This document shows positions 13,423-25,650 of a stretch of DNA of 64,000 nucleotides, in pieces; positions within the stretch are counted from its first letter, which is position 1; each line of letters starts with the position of its first letter. The notes under the pieces were generated by a model. It made no database searches. It saw only the letters and a list, made by a program, of their open reading frames with translations, and was not told where the DNA came from. Made by a program: the position numbers and the translations under genes. This DNA is from Sipunculus nudus (taxonomy: Eukaryota > Annelida > Sipuncula > Golfingiida > Sipunculidae). The DNA is taken from assembly GCA_026874595.1 (NCBI GenBank), contig CM049316.1:17757839-17821838 (forward strand), written 5' to 3'.

Positions 13423-14938
13423 TCCTGTGACCTGATTGTGACTTTCAATGCTCTGTCATTTATTTATAATCCTAGTGTTGTGTTACGATTACACATGAAT
13501 AGAATACATACAATAATATCCTCTAATGGTGTCTGACCCCCTACTGCAGCTAGAAAAGGTATCTTTCCTGACAAGGTTCTATATTTCAAAACAGCTACTG
13601 CAACGAGCAACAGAAAAAACCCATTAAACATTCATTTCATTGGCTCAATGACACCATTTTGCGGCCGTTGCCGCCATTGTATATCCACTAACAACTATTC
13701 CACAGCATCGTAGGCTGTGAGAGCCGTGTTACGATTGTCGTAATTGACGTTACTGATACCAACGTTTCAGCTGCTTCTCATGTTTCAATAATGTAATACT
13801 AACTCAGTTGTTTGAGAATACCCGTCGATGCGGTTCCTTTTTAAGCTGTAGATGTATGCAAAACCTACAGAAAAAATTTCAGTTATTCCCGAATAAAGCA
13901 TCGATCACGCCTCCAAAGTGTCGCGACAAAGCCAGCCGGGTCAAGGAGCGCTTACCTGCTATCGCCGCCACAGATTCATTAAGTAAGAACTCATTTTATG
14001 CAGTCTAGTCTGGTTGAGTAAAATATGTGGTTCTCAAAAAGAAAGAAAAACAGCCACAATAGAGAGGCATATATAGGGAATGTAATTTAACATGCCGGAA
14101 AAACTATTCAGATAAACAGCTCAACATATATGTATGTTTACTTATGGAGGGCATGTTCATATCCATATGCATGTCCAATATCCCTGTTACATCTAAATAC
14201 AATCCGCGTGCCGGCGATGTTTTCAACTGCGTCCCCAAGTAGATACCAGCGGATTTATTGTTTCCACTTGTTTTCTGTTGTCTACCTAATCTGATATTGT
14301 ATTTTTAATCAACGCTGACCTTCAATAGAAGCCTGTCTTGTTTTGACGCCGGGTCTGAATATAACAACCGCCCGGGAGTCTGATCATGGGAATACAGTTT
14401 ATGTATTACACTTAAAATATACAACTAACTTATATTTATTTTTACTTAAAAAATATACTTTGTAACTTTGCCAATTTACCGCGATTTTTTTCAAGCCATT
14501 TGAAGCAAGCCATAGTTTTTGCCAAGTCAAGTCGTGCCATGAAAGTTGGCGGAACACTACATTCAGGCGAGTATTGTCCACTAAAGTCAGGCATTTGCCA
14601 CAAGGCGTAGTTAATGCGGCTCCGGGCAGTAATATTGACGGCCTAAAATTTTACAGGAATATTTGTCTTAGAGGTCTTTGTCAGTTAATCATTAGCAGCG
14701 CAACTTGTATTTCTAAATGAATTCGGAAATTCTGGTTTGTGTTTTTATGCTATGGAGGAGATTTCTTAACAATTACTGCCGGAATGACACACCCATCATT
14801 ACCCAAAGGTTGGCGGGGTACACTAACACGGGGCATCAATACAGGGGGGATGAGAGTATATACTCTCTACACATTTTACAAGGGGGATGGTCAATGTAAT
14901 CATCCCCCTGATTTTCAGAGGATAATATATGAGGACAA

Positions 14939-15230
14939 ATAGTCTTCCCTTACCAGCATTTTAGGTGCTGTTCGCATTGTTGTTTGCACACACCAAAGTC
15001 TCTGACAAAAAAGTCTTCACGTAATAGAATTTTAGGTGCTGTGCGCTTTGTTGTTTGCACATACCAAAGTCGATGACAATTAGTCTTTCATAACATAATT
15101 TTAGGTGCAGTGCGCTTTGTTGTTTGCACATACCAAAGTCGATGACAAATAGTCTTTTGTAACAGAATTTTAGGTGCTCAACGCTTCGTTGTTTGCAAAC
15201 GCTAAAGTAGGTGACGTTTAGGCTTTCTGT
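14939..15230. repeat. Tandem array, 4 copies of a ~70 bp unit
   Basis: The landmark ATTTTAGGTGC occurs at 14958, 15029, 15098 and 15167, giving spacings of 71, 69 and 69. Each unit continues with a TTGTTGTTTGCA motif and CCAAAGTC..TGACAA, then a variable segment. Copies two and three are closest to each other. The first and last are most diverged, as expected for an old array that is no longer homogenised. No coding potential. Confidence 0.9.
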
Positions 15231-16856
15231 GCTGAAAGCTGAAACCTATACTGGAAAGATAATGTGTGTGTCTTCAGGAGCATCACCACACCTTTGAAGA
15301 TAAATTGGCGTAACCTTTTTTCTTATTTTTATAACGGATTTTTAACCTCATCATTATATATCTATATTATAATTGACCGTCGTACCACTCGACTATTGTC
15401 ATGCGACTCCTTGTTAGAATCATCTAGAAAATACATGCCGGTTTAAGTCTTTACTGTCGGTAACGATGCCAAGTGTGTCCTAAGGGGGTCAATTCCCATA
15501 TAATGTGTATTTCCTGAGATATTTGACATTTTTTGCAAAGAGACTATAACAGCACCATCTAACAGGACCGACGTTAACTACGCAAGAACGGGTCATTTGC
15601 TAATAATAATTGTTGTATAACCGAAAGTTCCTTAAGTGTTCTTTAAAAGGATCGCCTAAACCCCCTGAAATGGATTGAGATGTGGTAAACGAAATAAAAT
15701 AATGTATAGTTTGAAGGTGCAGTTGGGTAAGAAAATAGTTGGATATATATTTATTTTTTTCATATAGGTATAGCGATGATTGTTTTTATCTTTAAATCTA
15801 ACATATTCTTTTACTCTAACGTTATGGTGCTATCTTAATACAGCTAATTCTTGTATTCCAAGTGTATGTTGTTGTATGTATTGGTATGTACCTTTGATCC
15901 AGATAATGGCTTGTCAACAGCACAAACATCGATGTTAATGTTACAGGCATATTAAAATTATGTTATTTTATATTTTTGGATGATAAAGTAAAGAAAATGG
16001 GTTGAATGAGAATGATTAATTGCTGTTAACAAAATATCTCCATGGTTAGAATAGTGCTGCTGATACAACGTAAGAAGATTTCCGACTTACAGTAATGTGA
16101 AGTGTTAATAGTTACCTGTTTTCACACTAACACAGTGTTATTGTTGTTGAATAAAACCAGTGCTTTAATTTCGGGAATTACTTAATCCTTCCAGTTGGCC
16201 AATTAACACAGTATATTAACCATTATCTTGAAAACAGAAAATAGCCTTGCCCTCAAATGATAAGACCATAGAGAAAATAAGAACTACCTTGGAAACTATA
16301 GATCAAGATACACTTTATATTTAATTGCTCTTACTGTAGTGGACGGCAAAGTTAAAATTGCAGTACATAAATATCAAAGAAGAAGGCTTCAAATAATTTA
16401 TGACGTCAGACAATGGCCATTTTATGCCGGTGAATTGCCACGAGGTCTTCAATCCCTTTCTTTCACATGCATATAGAGGACAAGAATTTCTTCTTAATGT
16501 CCTCGTCAAATTGTTTAGATTGAGCGTACATATTAATCAGTCAATGTGACAATACATATACTATGTATGGTTCACTGCGTGGTAGAATCTCGAAAATAAA
16601 ACCGTAACGAAGCAATGAAACGTTAAGATCGCGAAATATTTGCCACAGTAATGTTGGATTTTACTGTTCCTTGCAGTGTTCATGAACCACCGATGCACAA
16701 ATTCCATGTTTTCGTATTGTATTATTCATGGTAATCTCATTGCGGATATCATGCTCGATTTACCCTTCTGTGCTAACGACAGGGCTATCTTTATATTGCT
16801 AGAATTTGGCCTTCTCATTTCTAGTATATAAACAAAAACTGCTATAGAAATTTCCA
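15231..16856. other. No recognisable feature
   Basis: A+T-rich sequence with only short, unrecognised frames. I see no repeats, RNA genes or promoter-like structure. Confidence 0.5.
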
Positions 16857-17135
16857 CCCAGAGAGCGCAGTCCTTCGACAAGGCAGCTAATTACCCCCAT
16901 ATGGCCTTGTCAGAAATGCATCAATTATTCTCTGAAAACCTCCTAGATCCAGATTGTAACCCAGACCACCCCCGAAATTTTTTTAGTATCGTTGCGTTGC
17001 TATTCTAAAAAAATTTATTAAAATCCCTTTAAACTTTGTATAGTAATGTTGCTAGCAGACAGACAAACAGACATACAAATACTCACAAACAAACTAACAC
17101 CGACAAAAACCAAAACTCCTTGTCCGAGGTAAAAG
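16857..17135. mobile_element. MITE-like element, copy 1 of 2
   Basis: Starts with CAGAGAGCGCAG and CAAGGCAGCTAATTA, matching the left end of the copy at 39267-39541. The match continues through GGCCTTGTCAGAAATGCA and a CCCGAAATTT segment. Near the right end come repeated CAGACA/CAAACA motifs (around 17058-17090) and then CTCCTTGTCCGAGGT, a partly degraded inverted counterpart of the left end. The terminal inverted repeat is less perfect than in copy 2. Superfamily unknown. Confidence 0.6.
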
Positions 17136-18932
17136 TTAGCTGTAAATGTTATATCGGCCAAATGCTGATACAAACGTTAACAACAGATCAGTAATATAAT
17201 AAGAAAAAAATGCGCGTGGCTTTCATTCAGTTGCCTGGTTGTGCGAAGTGAACAGACAAACCACACAACCAATCAAGTATCCAACCACGATGAAATCGCT
17301 CTACCTCCAAGTCGAGGAGTAATAACTTCTAAACGGAATACCATGTTTTCAACATGTTATCATATTTTCCGACTTATTATGGACCTGTGCATCATACTTT
17401 TCATTTAATCTTCAATATAGTCATGTCATAACCTCCTTGCCTTTTGATTTTATCCTTCATACATGTTTATTGAATCCGGATTCTTCTTTTAATAACCTGT
17501 TGTCCTGACGAACAATGAGATGGAATGACGTTGTATTACGCTTTTATAATTCGTGGTTATTATCATAATAACGAGAAGCTGATAACAAATTTTCATGTGT
17601 GAACTCCAATTGAATGTGCTTTTGTTAGCGCACAAGATTTCCACCTGAAAGTAAATAACAACATAAACAGAATACAGCGATTAAAAAGCCACACATTTCA
17701 ATGTTTGAACTTATGAAGAGTACACGTGCCATGAAATTCAACCAGTCCAGGGGATACAGGATCTTAGGAAAGAGGGGGCTGACGAATTTGTTTGACTATT
17801 TATTTTAAATATTCGTAAAAAAGGCTTAAGTATACAATAAAAAAATTGTCGACGTACAACATCTATCAAACGTTATGGGCATTTTTAAAAATTACTGGAA
17901 AATGTTCTTTTTTCTATTCTTTTATTTTTTTTTTAAATGAACAACATTTGATTGATCATTGAAACAAGAAAAAAGTTCATTAAATCTGGCAGGTAATCTA
18001 TGCAGGTTCAGTCCCAGGCGAATAGAATGTCTACTTTTAATATTGCCTGACATACCGGCTGTGACTCAAAGCCAGGAGAACGCTAGTTTGAATCTTAGCC
18101 CGAGGAGTGGTCACTACCAGCCAGGGTGAGTGTGACATTTGGGGGGGGGGAGGTCATCGTTGTTCTGTCTCATTTATAGGATTTTTCACACATATAGGGC
18201 CCGGGGTTGCGCTCTAAATAGGGGCCTCGGTGACACCAGAATATATACTCAAAAGTGAGTGCCCTGTCATATCCTAATCTATAAATCTGAGCTTTAAAAA
18301 AGGAGGATTTAACAAAACCGTGAAAACCATCCGTTATCTCAGCTAGACTTGAGAGCTGATGGTGTTAAAATATGTCTTTTGTTTCCAATCAAAATATATT
18401 CGTTAAACTTGCTTCAACTACGGATTTGAGGAGACTCCTTCGCACACACAGCCATTCTCCCTAACAGTGTCTCTTAAATCCGGCCCTGACATGAGTGATT
18501 TTTCATTGTGTGGTAAGCAATTATTTGTCCTTGTCTAATTCCTCTCGGGTCCATGGCATGTCTTATGTAATAATCAATCTGGTTTGGGATACAATCAAGA
18601 TGAAGACCACGGGATCATTTGAGAAAGTCCACTGACATAGACCTGATCTTCTGAACCAAGCAATGGGACCTCCGTAATCTATTTAGTGTTACATTCCGAG
18701 CAATAAGGGAAGATTAGATTCACTTTTTTACAGATTACCCAGACGGCAAATCCCCGGGAATAACCCGGTTTTCATAATCAGATGTAGCGGGACAAAATAT
18801 CGATGGGTTATGAACTTATTCCTTTTTTTAAAGAAAATAAATATTTAAAAATCAGCCGTTATTTACATGCATGGGAGCTGCATGATCTATCGATTTCACA
18901 GACCATTGAATGATGAATGATATATTATTTTA
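17136..18932. other. No gene seen
   Basis: Short frames only. There is a G-run near 18141-18150. A segment around 18055-18110 containing TAGTTTGAATCTTAGC looks vaguely like a polymerase III B box with its flank, but no matching A box is clear, so I do not call a SINE. Confidence 0.5.
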
Positions 18933-19614
18933 ACTATCTTGAAGTGTTTTCACTTTTGCTTAGAAAGCAATTTATTTTGGTGTATCATTTCTAAGAAAGG
19001 ATAATGAGCCCATAAAAAAGTTCTACGGATTTTCCGATCCCATTTTTCCTAGATCATTTTCTTCTTTTACTATCTTGCAGTGTTTTCACTTTTGCTTAGA
19101 AAGCAATTTATTTTGGTGTATCATTTCTAAGAAAGGATAATGAGCCCATAAAAAAGTTCTACTGATTTGCCGATCCCATTTTTCCTAGATCATTTTCTTC
19201 TTTAACTATCTTGCAGTGTTTTCACTTTTGCTTAGCAAGCAATTTATTTTGGTGTATCATTTCTAAGAAAGGATAATGAGCCCATAAAAAAGTTCTACGG
19301 ATTTGCCGATCCCATTTTTCCTAGATCATTTTCTTCTTTAACTATCTTGCAGTGTTTTCACTTTTGCTTAGAAAGCAATTTATTTTGGTGTATCATTTCT
19401 AAGAAAGGATAATGAGCATATAAAAAAAGTTCTACGGATTTGCCGATCCCATTTTTCCTAGATCATTTTCTTCTTTAACTATCTTGAAGTTTTTTTCACT
19501 TTTGCTTAGAAAGCAATTTATTTTGGTGTATCATTTCTAAGAAAGGACAATGAGCCTATAAAAATGTTCTACGGATTTGCCGATCCCATTTTTCCTAGAT
19601 CATTTTCTTTTTTT
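18933..19614. repeat. Satellite-like tandem array, 5 copies of a 136 bp unit with internal hairpin
   Basis: The landmark ACTATCTT occurs at 18933, 19069, 19205, 19341 and 19478, giving periods of 136, 136, 136 and 137. The copies differ at only a few positions. Each unit contains CTTAGAAA and, 21 bases on, its reverse complement TTTCTAAG, so every unit can form a hairpin. In copy 3 the left arm is changed to CTTAGCAA, breaking the pairing. The array ends abruptly after 19610 in a T-run and unrelated sequence. The 72-codon frame at 19564-19782 starts in the last unit and is probably chance. Confidence 0.93.
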
Positions 19615-20469
19615 GAAAATGAAGGCAAGGTCTTTAGATATTTTGCTAAACGGTGCTGTAGCACAAAATCCGTAGAAGAATTAAGAAATACCTATATCAC
19701 AATGGGTTCAATTATGGGTATTTCCATATTTGAACTATTTTTCCCCTTTTTTGGTAAGCTCACAAAATTGTCCTGTTTCTAAAACGATTAAAAAGAAACC
19801 TTCTTGCTGCATGTGTTATTGTCTCAGAGTCCGCAGGTCAATACTTTGGTGTGTGCCTAACGTGTTCTGGTGATTTTTTATATGCATGTTTGTAGTTATA
19901 TTTAAGGTGTGTCGATAATAGAGGCTTTTAACATTTATTGATAAATATTAAGTCATTTTCCATCAATTAATTAAAGAAAGAACCTGAAGACAGTTACCCC
20001 CAAAAATGCATGCCTTATTCTTACAAATGTCATGGTAATTATGGGATTTTTTTTAAATTAAAGACAATCCCTATTGTTGCTGGATTAGTCCTGGACAATA
20101 ACCTAACATAAAGGAAAATCACATTCTTTCTTGCAATTAAGTATATACAAAAGCACCTGTGGTATGCACCTTCTATTCGAGACTAATAAGATAACGCTTG
20201 CTCAATAGGCCTGACTGGTCTTCCGATAAGCAGACAGATGTTATTATCAAACAAATATATACAGAGGGTTCCTCCTGCTAATGAGCATCTATGGTTATCA
20301 TTAACTTTTTTCAAACGTAGACACGATGTTAAAGAGAACAAAAGTTATTCCACGTCAGACCTAGGTGTCTGAAGCATAAAGACCTATATACATACCAGTT
20401 GTGCCCGATAAACAGGAGATGGAGTGTTTACCAGTGATCTAGTCGGGTCTTCATAACCCGCGTTAGTAC

Positions 20470-20560
20470 AGGTTCGGACCCAAGTCATTAGAGTCCAAGT
20501 CCAAGTCGGAGTCCTTGAGACTCGAGTCTGAGTCCAAGCCATTCGAGTCCAAGGTCAACA
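20470..20560. repeat. Degenerate (GAGTCC)n-type repeat
   Basis: GAGTCC, AAGTCC, GAGTCT and related hexamers follow one another, with a central 12 bp palindrome at 20518-20529. A related CTCGACTCGAGA lies near 20767, so the element may extend over about 300 bp. Confidence 0.55.
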
Positions 20561-21937
20561 ATTTTCTAATTAAAAGTCACTTTAAATAGTTGCCAAAGAC
20601 CATCATGTGCATTTTGATATCATTTTACACATGATATTTAAATTAATTTTATGAACAACATTATATTCCAAATGCCGAGAATGAGTTTAATGAGGGTATA
20701 GTGTTAACGTTTTTGTAATATTTTTTAATTAGATCGCACTTAAAGACACACAGAAGTTTCTTTATCCTCGACTCGAGATTGACCAGGCCTGATTTCTCAT
20801 AAATCAAATAAACATAACATGTTATAGTACAAACAGAAACAATACAGATATATGGACAATTCTAAGTTCATCAAAATGCCTTAAATGTTTACACTTAACC
20901 AGGTTTAGATATATAATATTACAAAGTAATACTAGTAATTGTTATAGATCTTTCCAATATATAGATATTATTATCTGAATTTCAGGTGGGGGGATGACAT
21001 TGACCATCCTCCCCCCCCCCCCCCCCCCCCGCTAATAAATTGGGACTCTGAACAAGGACCCTAAATTTTTAACTTAACTGTGCTTTGTCCTATCGTTAAT
21101 ACCGTGAGGTCTCGATCCTGGTTGTGCTTCGGCATTCAGACCAAAGATCATTACTAAGTTTGGCGTTTTTGCGCTTCGGTTCACATCTTAGGTTGAACCA
21201 GTGAGTGGAACCAAATGAATCAAGATCGGACCTGGGTTCTTCATAGAGTGTAGATGACAAGGCTGTCATACAAAATACAAGTTGCAGGGCGGATACATAT
21301 ACGAACGAAGGCCCTAGAACAAGCATATGTATACCAGGACAATATATGAAAAAGTGAAGCGATATCGACACATCCCTGTTCTTGACAGGGAAACCCAAAT
21401 AAACCATCCTTTCCTAGGTCATCAACTCTGTCTAACAACACTTTTTATCTTGGAGGTAGAACTAGCCGCATCCTTTAACTAGGGCCAAAATGGTAAAACA
21501 GAGTAAGATAAAATAAATTAAAATGACTAAATCCTCTGCTTTTTATGCAAATAATATAAAACCCTTATATTTTAATACCTTTATACATGTATTTCAGCAA
21601 TAAGTTGTCTATTGCATCGGTATAAGAGGGTACCACAGGACAGAAAAGCAGGACAGCCACGGGCGTCATCAAAGAAAATGTTAAAATCTGTCACAGTTCC
21701 GGACGGAGGCTGGAGACAGGCTGCCGAGGGCTCTTTTCTTGTCGATGCTGTGTCAGCACCACACGCACAGAAATACTTGACCTGTAGTCAACACGGGGTC
21801 TGTGTTGGGGAAGGATACACTTAATTAATATCACAGGGCGACACAGCAAAGGATTTGCCTCGCTTATTATAACCAAAGTGCTGTGCCAACTGCCCAACAC
21901 CATCTGTTTTCGGTTGTCACCTAAAAATTGAATTAGT

Positions 21938-22010
21938 CGTTTCTCTTTTTCGCTTCTTCTCCACCTGTTTCTCTGTCATTCTCTCTTTCTCCCTTTCTCT
22001 CTCATTCTCG

Positions 22011-22047
<37 letters not shown>
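21938..22047. repeat. (CT)n pyrimidine tract
   Basis: Nearly pure pyrimidine on the plus strand, with an uninterrupted CT repeat over the last ~30 bases. The Arg/Glu-rich minus frame across it is a composition effect. Confidence 0.9.
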
Positions 22048-22049
<2 letters not shown>

Positions 22050-22520
22050 GCCCTGTTTAACTTGTATTTTGGATTGTTGGGCATCGTTTGTGCTCCCAAA
22101 ATGTAACAAAAAGAGCCAGATTAATTAAACATATCTTCTTGAAAAAAATTGGAAAAATGATTGCTTGGTATTTATGCACCTGGAAAGGCAAAATAACTAT
22201 GGAGCGTCTGGACATTACCCAGTTCTTAAATTTTCTTCCGTGTCCATCCTTTGATCTGAGTTCGTTCAGTACCTCTTGTCAGGGGGGTATATTTTAAAGA
22301 AAGTGTGTACCTGCACAAACCTGTAATAAATCATTCGACTGTCAGCATAAAATGAGGCCAATATTGCCTGGCTAGGGAGCAGTTGAAAGGGAATGGAACG
22401 GGGTCATCAGAGACAGAGGCCTTTTTTTAGGTATATTTCTTACCCGGTCGATATCAAGTTATGTTTATAACTCATTTATTTAATTTGAATAATAATGAAT
22501 CGACTGTGAATGCAAATATG

Positions 22521-22521
<1 letters not shown>

Positions 22522-22568
<47 letters not shown>
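22522..22568. repeat. (TA)n microsatellite
   Basis: TA repeat of about 47 bases, 150 bases before the large tandem triplication. Confidence 0.95.
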
Positions 22569-22572
<4 letters not shown>

Positions 22573-22720
22573 CATACCAGAGCCACTAATATTGTGTATT
22601 GCTTTAATTATTATTAGTTGTGGAATTCAATTGTTTACTCAAGGATATACACATGGTTTTGTAACATTTAAGATGTGGCTTAGCAACTGTTGCTTAGCAC
22701 TTGCTCTTGTTTCTCAGACC

Positions 22721-25250
22721 TATATATGTATCTTTGTTAAAAAAAGTAGGCCATATTTTTGACGAAATAAAACACACTTGAACCCCTCATGTGTATTTAT
22801 TCACAGACCACCAAAACAAAAAAGGTACGTTTCGCAAAAGTTTTTTTAACCAAAATTGCTTTATCGTTTTGGACTTTTGAGGTTTAAAATGCCTTTGTGG
22901 AAAAAACATCCAAATTGTCACTGGATATCAAGAGATACTATAAAAAAAATCCTTCTTATAAAAAAAGTTTGTGCTCCGTTGAACGATGTAAAAATGGCTT
23001 GCCATGTTAATATATCTGATAACCTTCAGAGGGACTTGGGTACCGGCGACATACCGGCGACATAGCTACCCGCCCGGACCAGCAAACACACTGGATTATT
23101 GAATCATCCGAAAGTCACCTAAATGGAGACTGCCTTGATTAGTTAGGATAGCTATCTCTGCAATCAAGTTTAAAGTTAGAAACACGTTACTTTTTACAAT
23201 TTTTATAATGCTATATGTTGCATGACTGGAAAGAATTTATTTCTGTAATTCTTTTATATCCTTATCACCTTTCAAGGTTGATATAATGGCATTAGGCAAA
23301 AATTTTCATGTACCTGTCGTGAAATAAGAACGGCGCAATAAAAATCCATCAGTTTCAGACTTGCTCTCTTTCGCGCATATAGACTATAAAAAAAACAACG
23401 GAACCAATTGATTATATATTTTCCTCATGCATCAGGGGCGTAGCCAAGGGGGGGCCGCAGGGGGCCATGCCACCCCCCCCCCCCCCCCCCCGCCCCGCTC
23501 GTATCCAGTTCTCGCCGTCCTTTCAGAATTTCACTATTTTAATACAAATATATATAAAGATATATGTATCTTTGTTAAAAAAAAGTAGGCCATGTTTTTG
23601 ACGAAAGAAAACACACTTGAACCCCTCATGTGTATTTATTCACAGACCACAAAAACAAAAAAGGTACGTTTCGCAAAAGTTTTTTTAACCAAAATTGCTT
23701 TATCGTTTTGGACTTTTGAGGTTTAAAATGCCTTTGTGGAAAAAAACATCCAAATTGTCACTGGATATCAAGAGATACTATAAAAAAAATCCTTCTTATA
23801 AAAAAAGTTTGTGCTCCGTTGAACGATGTAAAAATGGCTTGCCATGTTAATATATCTGATAACCTTCAGAGGGACTTGGGTACCGGCGACATACCGGCGA
23901 CATAGCTACCCGCCCGGACCAGCAAACACACTGGATTATTGAATCATCCGAAAGTCACCTAAATGGAGACTGCCTTGATTAGTTAGGATAGCTATCTCTG
24001 CAATCAAGTTTAAAGTTAGAAACACGTTACTTTTTACAATTTTTATAATGCTATATGTTGCATGACTGGAAAGAATTTATTTCTGTAATTCTTTTATATC
24101 CTTATCACCTTTCAAGGTTGATATAATGGCATTAGGCAAAAATTTTCATGTACCTGTCGTGAAATAAGAACGGCGCAATAAAAATCCATCAGTTTCAGAC
24201 TTGCTCTCTTTCGCGCATATAGACTATAAAAAAAACAACGGAACCAATAGATTATATATTTTCCTCATGCATCAGGGGCGTAGCCAAGGGGGGGCCGCAG
24301 GGGGCCATGCCACCCCCCCCCCCCCCCCGCCCCGCTCGTATCCAGTTCTCGCCGTCCTTTCAGAATTTCACTATTTTAATACAAATATATATAAAGATAT
24401 ATGTATCTTTGTTAAAAAAAAGTAGGCCATGTTTTTGACGAAAGAAAACACACTTGAACCCCTCATGTGTATTTATTCACAGACCACAAAAACAAAAAAG
24501 GTACGTTTCGCAAAAGTTTTTTTAACCAAAATTGCTTTATCGTTTTGGACTTTTGAGGTTTAAAATGCCTTTGTGGAAAAAACATCCAAATTGTCACTGG
24601 ATATCAAGAGATACTATAAAAAAAATCCTTCTTATAAAAAAAAGTTTGTGCTCCGTTGAACGATGTAAAAATGGCTTGCCATGTTAATATATCTGATAAC
24701 CTTCAGAGGGACTTGGGTACCGGCGACATACCGGCGACATAGCTACCCGCCCGGACCAGCAAACACACTGGATTATTGAATCATCCGAAAGTCACCTAAA
24801 TGGAGACTGCCTTGATTAGTTAGGATAGCTATCTCTGCAATCAAGTTTAAAGTTAGAAACACGTTACTTTTTACCATTTTTATAATGCTATATGTTGCAT
24901 GACTGGAAAGAATTTATTTTTGTAATTCTTTTATATCCTTATCACCTTTCAAGGTTGATATAATGGCATTAGGCAAAATTTTTCATGTACATAGTAATCT
25001 TACCTGTCGTGAAATAAGAACCGCGCAATAAAAATCCATCAGTTTCAGACTTGCTCTCTTTCGCGCATATGGACTATAAAAAACCAACGGAACCAATTGA
25101 TTATATATTTTCCTCATGCATCAGGGGCGTAGCCAAGGGGGGGCCGCAGGGGGCCATGCCACCCCCCCCCCCCCCAGCCCCGCTCGTATCCAGTTCTCGC
25201 CGTCCTTTCAGAATTTCACTATTTTAATACAAATATATATATATATATAT
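22721..25250. repeat. Three tandem copies of a ~837 bp unit
   Basis: The landmark ATGTATCTTTGTTAA starts at 22726, 23564 and 24401, giving periods of 838 and 837. The units are nearly identical over their whole length. Each holds an 11 bp duplication (ACCGGCGACAT / ACCGGCGACAT) and, near its end, CATCAGGGGCGTAGCCAAG followed by a G-rich stretch and a C-run of 19, 16 and 14 bases in units 1, 2 and 3. Unit 1 differs from the others near its start. Unit 3 differs near its end, where a 13-base segment between two TAC triplets is present that units 1 and 2 lack. No coding potential beyond a Pro-rich frame over the C-run. Confidence 0.95.
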
Positions 25251-25253
25251 ATT

Positions 25254-25296
<43 letters not shown>
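25233..25296. repeat. (TA)n microsatellite closing the triplication
   Basis: Interrupted TA repeat of about 64 bases, beginning where the third 837 bp unit would run into a fourth. The expansion probably arose from the short TA-rich junction seen between units. Confidence 0.93.
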
Positions 25297-25299
<3 letters not shown>

Positions 25300-25304
25300 C
25301 ATTC

Positions 25305-25345
25305 AATCGGCGGCGGATCCAGAGGGGGCGCCCGTTGAGCTGCAA
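25305..25345 (+). mobile_element. Possible DNA-transposon end (GGCGGATCCAG motif)
   Basis: GGCGGATCCAGAGGGGGCGCC resembles the left ends of many non-autonomous invertebrate hAT-like elements. No matching inverted end is close by, so this is only a solo end or a chance resemblance. Confidence 0.3.
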
Positions 25346-25579
25346 AATCTCTCATTGTATCATATTTCCGATTTTCGTGATTAATTTTCGTTTTTCATAT
25401 TTCTTATTATTAATAAGTAATTAGACTTTATTTAAGTTATCTGCAGTTACAATTACTTTCAAATTCATTAACTGAGTATAAGGATATTTATTAACAGCTG
25501 CAGAACAACTGCAGATCGATCGAGCACCGGGCCCTGGTTGGGGTCGACCGTGAACAATCTTACGGTTCCTCTGGTGATA

Positions 25580-25650
25580 CCGGTACTCAAACTCGCGATC
25601 TGTGTTGAGTTAGGAGTCCTGTGTGCTGTCGAGACCACAGAGCCCGGTAA
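25580..25650 (-). mobile_element. tRNA-derived SINE head
   Basis: Read on the minus strand this has the layout of a degraded tRNA. ACCGG at the 5' side can pair with CCGGT at the 3' side. A D-arm-like GCTCTGTGGTCTCGACAGC acts as an A box. An anticodon-arm-like AGGACTCCTAACTC follows, then CGAGTTTGAGTACC as a B box. Stem mismatches and the continuing GC-rich sequence down to about 25500 argue for a SINE rather than a functional tRNA gene. No A-rich or LINE-like tail was identified, so its full extent and partner LINE are unknown. Confidence 0.5.

Larger units (their letters stand above)
7900..14938. other. Gene-free stretch with microsatellites
   Basis: No frame is convincing as coding. The stretch carries five (TA)n arrays (listed separately), CA runs near 11398-11425, and a purine-rich patch at 13015-13168. 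A relatively GC- and CpG-rich 200 bp patch at about 8100-8310 looks like an old unidentified short element. A short perfect hairpin (CCACACG / CGTGTGG) lies at 13280-13300. The 148-codon minus frame at 12751-13197 is partly a by-product of the purine patch. Confidence 0.6.
19615..22720. other. Gene-free stretch with simple repeats
   Basis: Contains a degenerate GAGTCC repeat (about 20470-20560) with the palindrome AGACTCGAGTCT, a 20-base C-run at 21011-21030 next to a GGGGGGATG...CATCCTCCCC fold, a pyrimidine tract (21938-22047) and a (TA)n array. A GC-richer patch at about 21090-21480 has overlapping minus-strand frames of 66 and 103 codons that I cannot assign. Confidence 0.55.

Noticed and set aside
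18055-18110. Possible SINE B box
   Set aside because: No convincing A box or tRNA-like fold around it.
21096-21441. Overlapping 103- and 66-codon minus frames in a GC-richer patch
   Set aside because: Two different frames open over the same DNA, neither recognised. More likely an old repeat.
21612-21824. VPDGGW motif resembling the start of monocarboxylate transporters, after a possible splice acceptor
   Set aside because: Similarity ends at the Trp. The following residues are polar, not a membrane helix, and no donor site follows at the right place.
24201-25424. Frames starting HQGRSQGGAAGGHATPPPP
   Set aside because: They translate the G-rich stretch and C-run at the end of each 837 bp unit, a known type of repeat translation rather than a protein.
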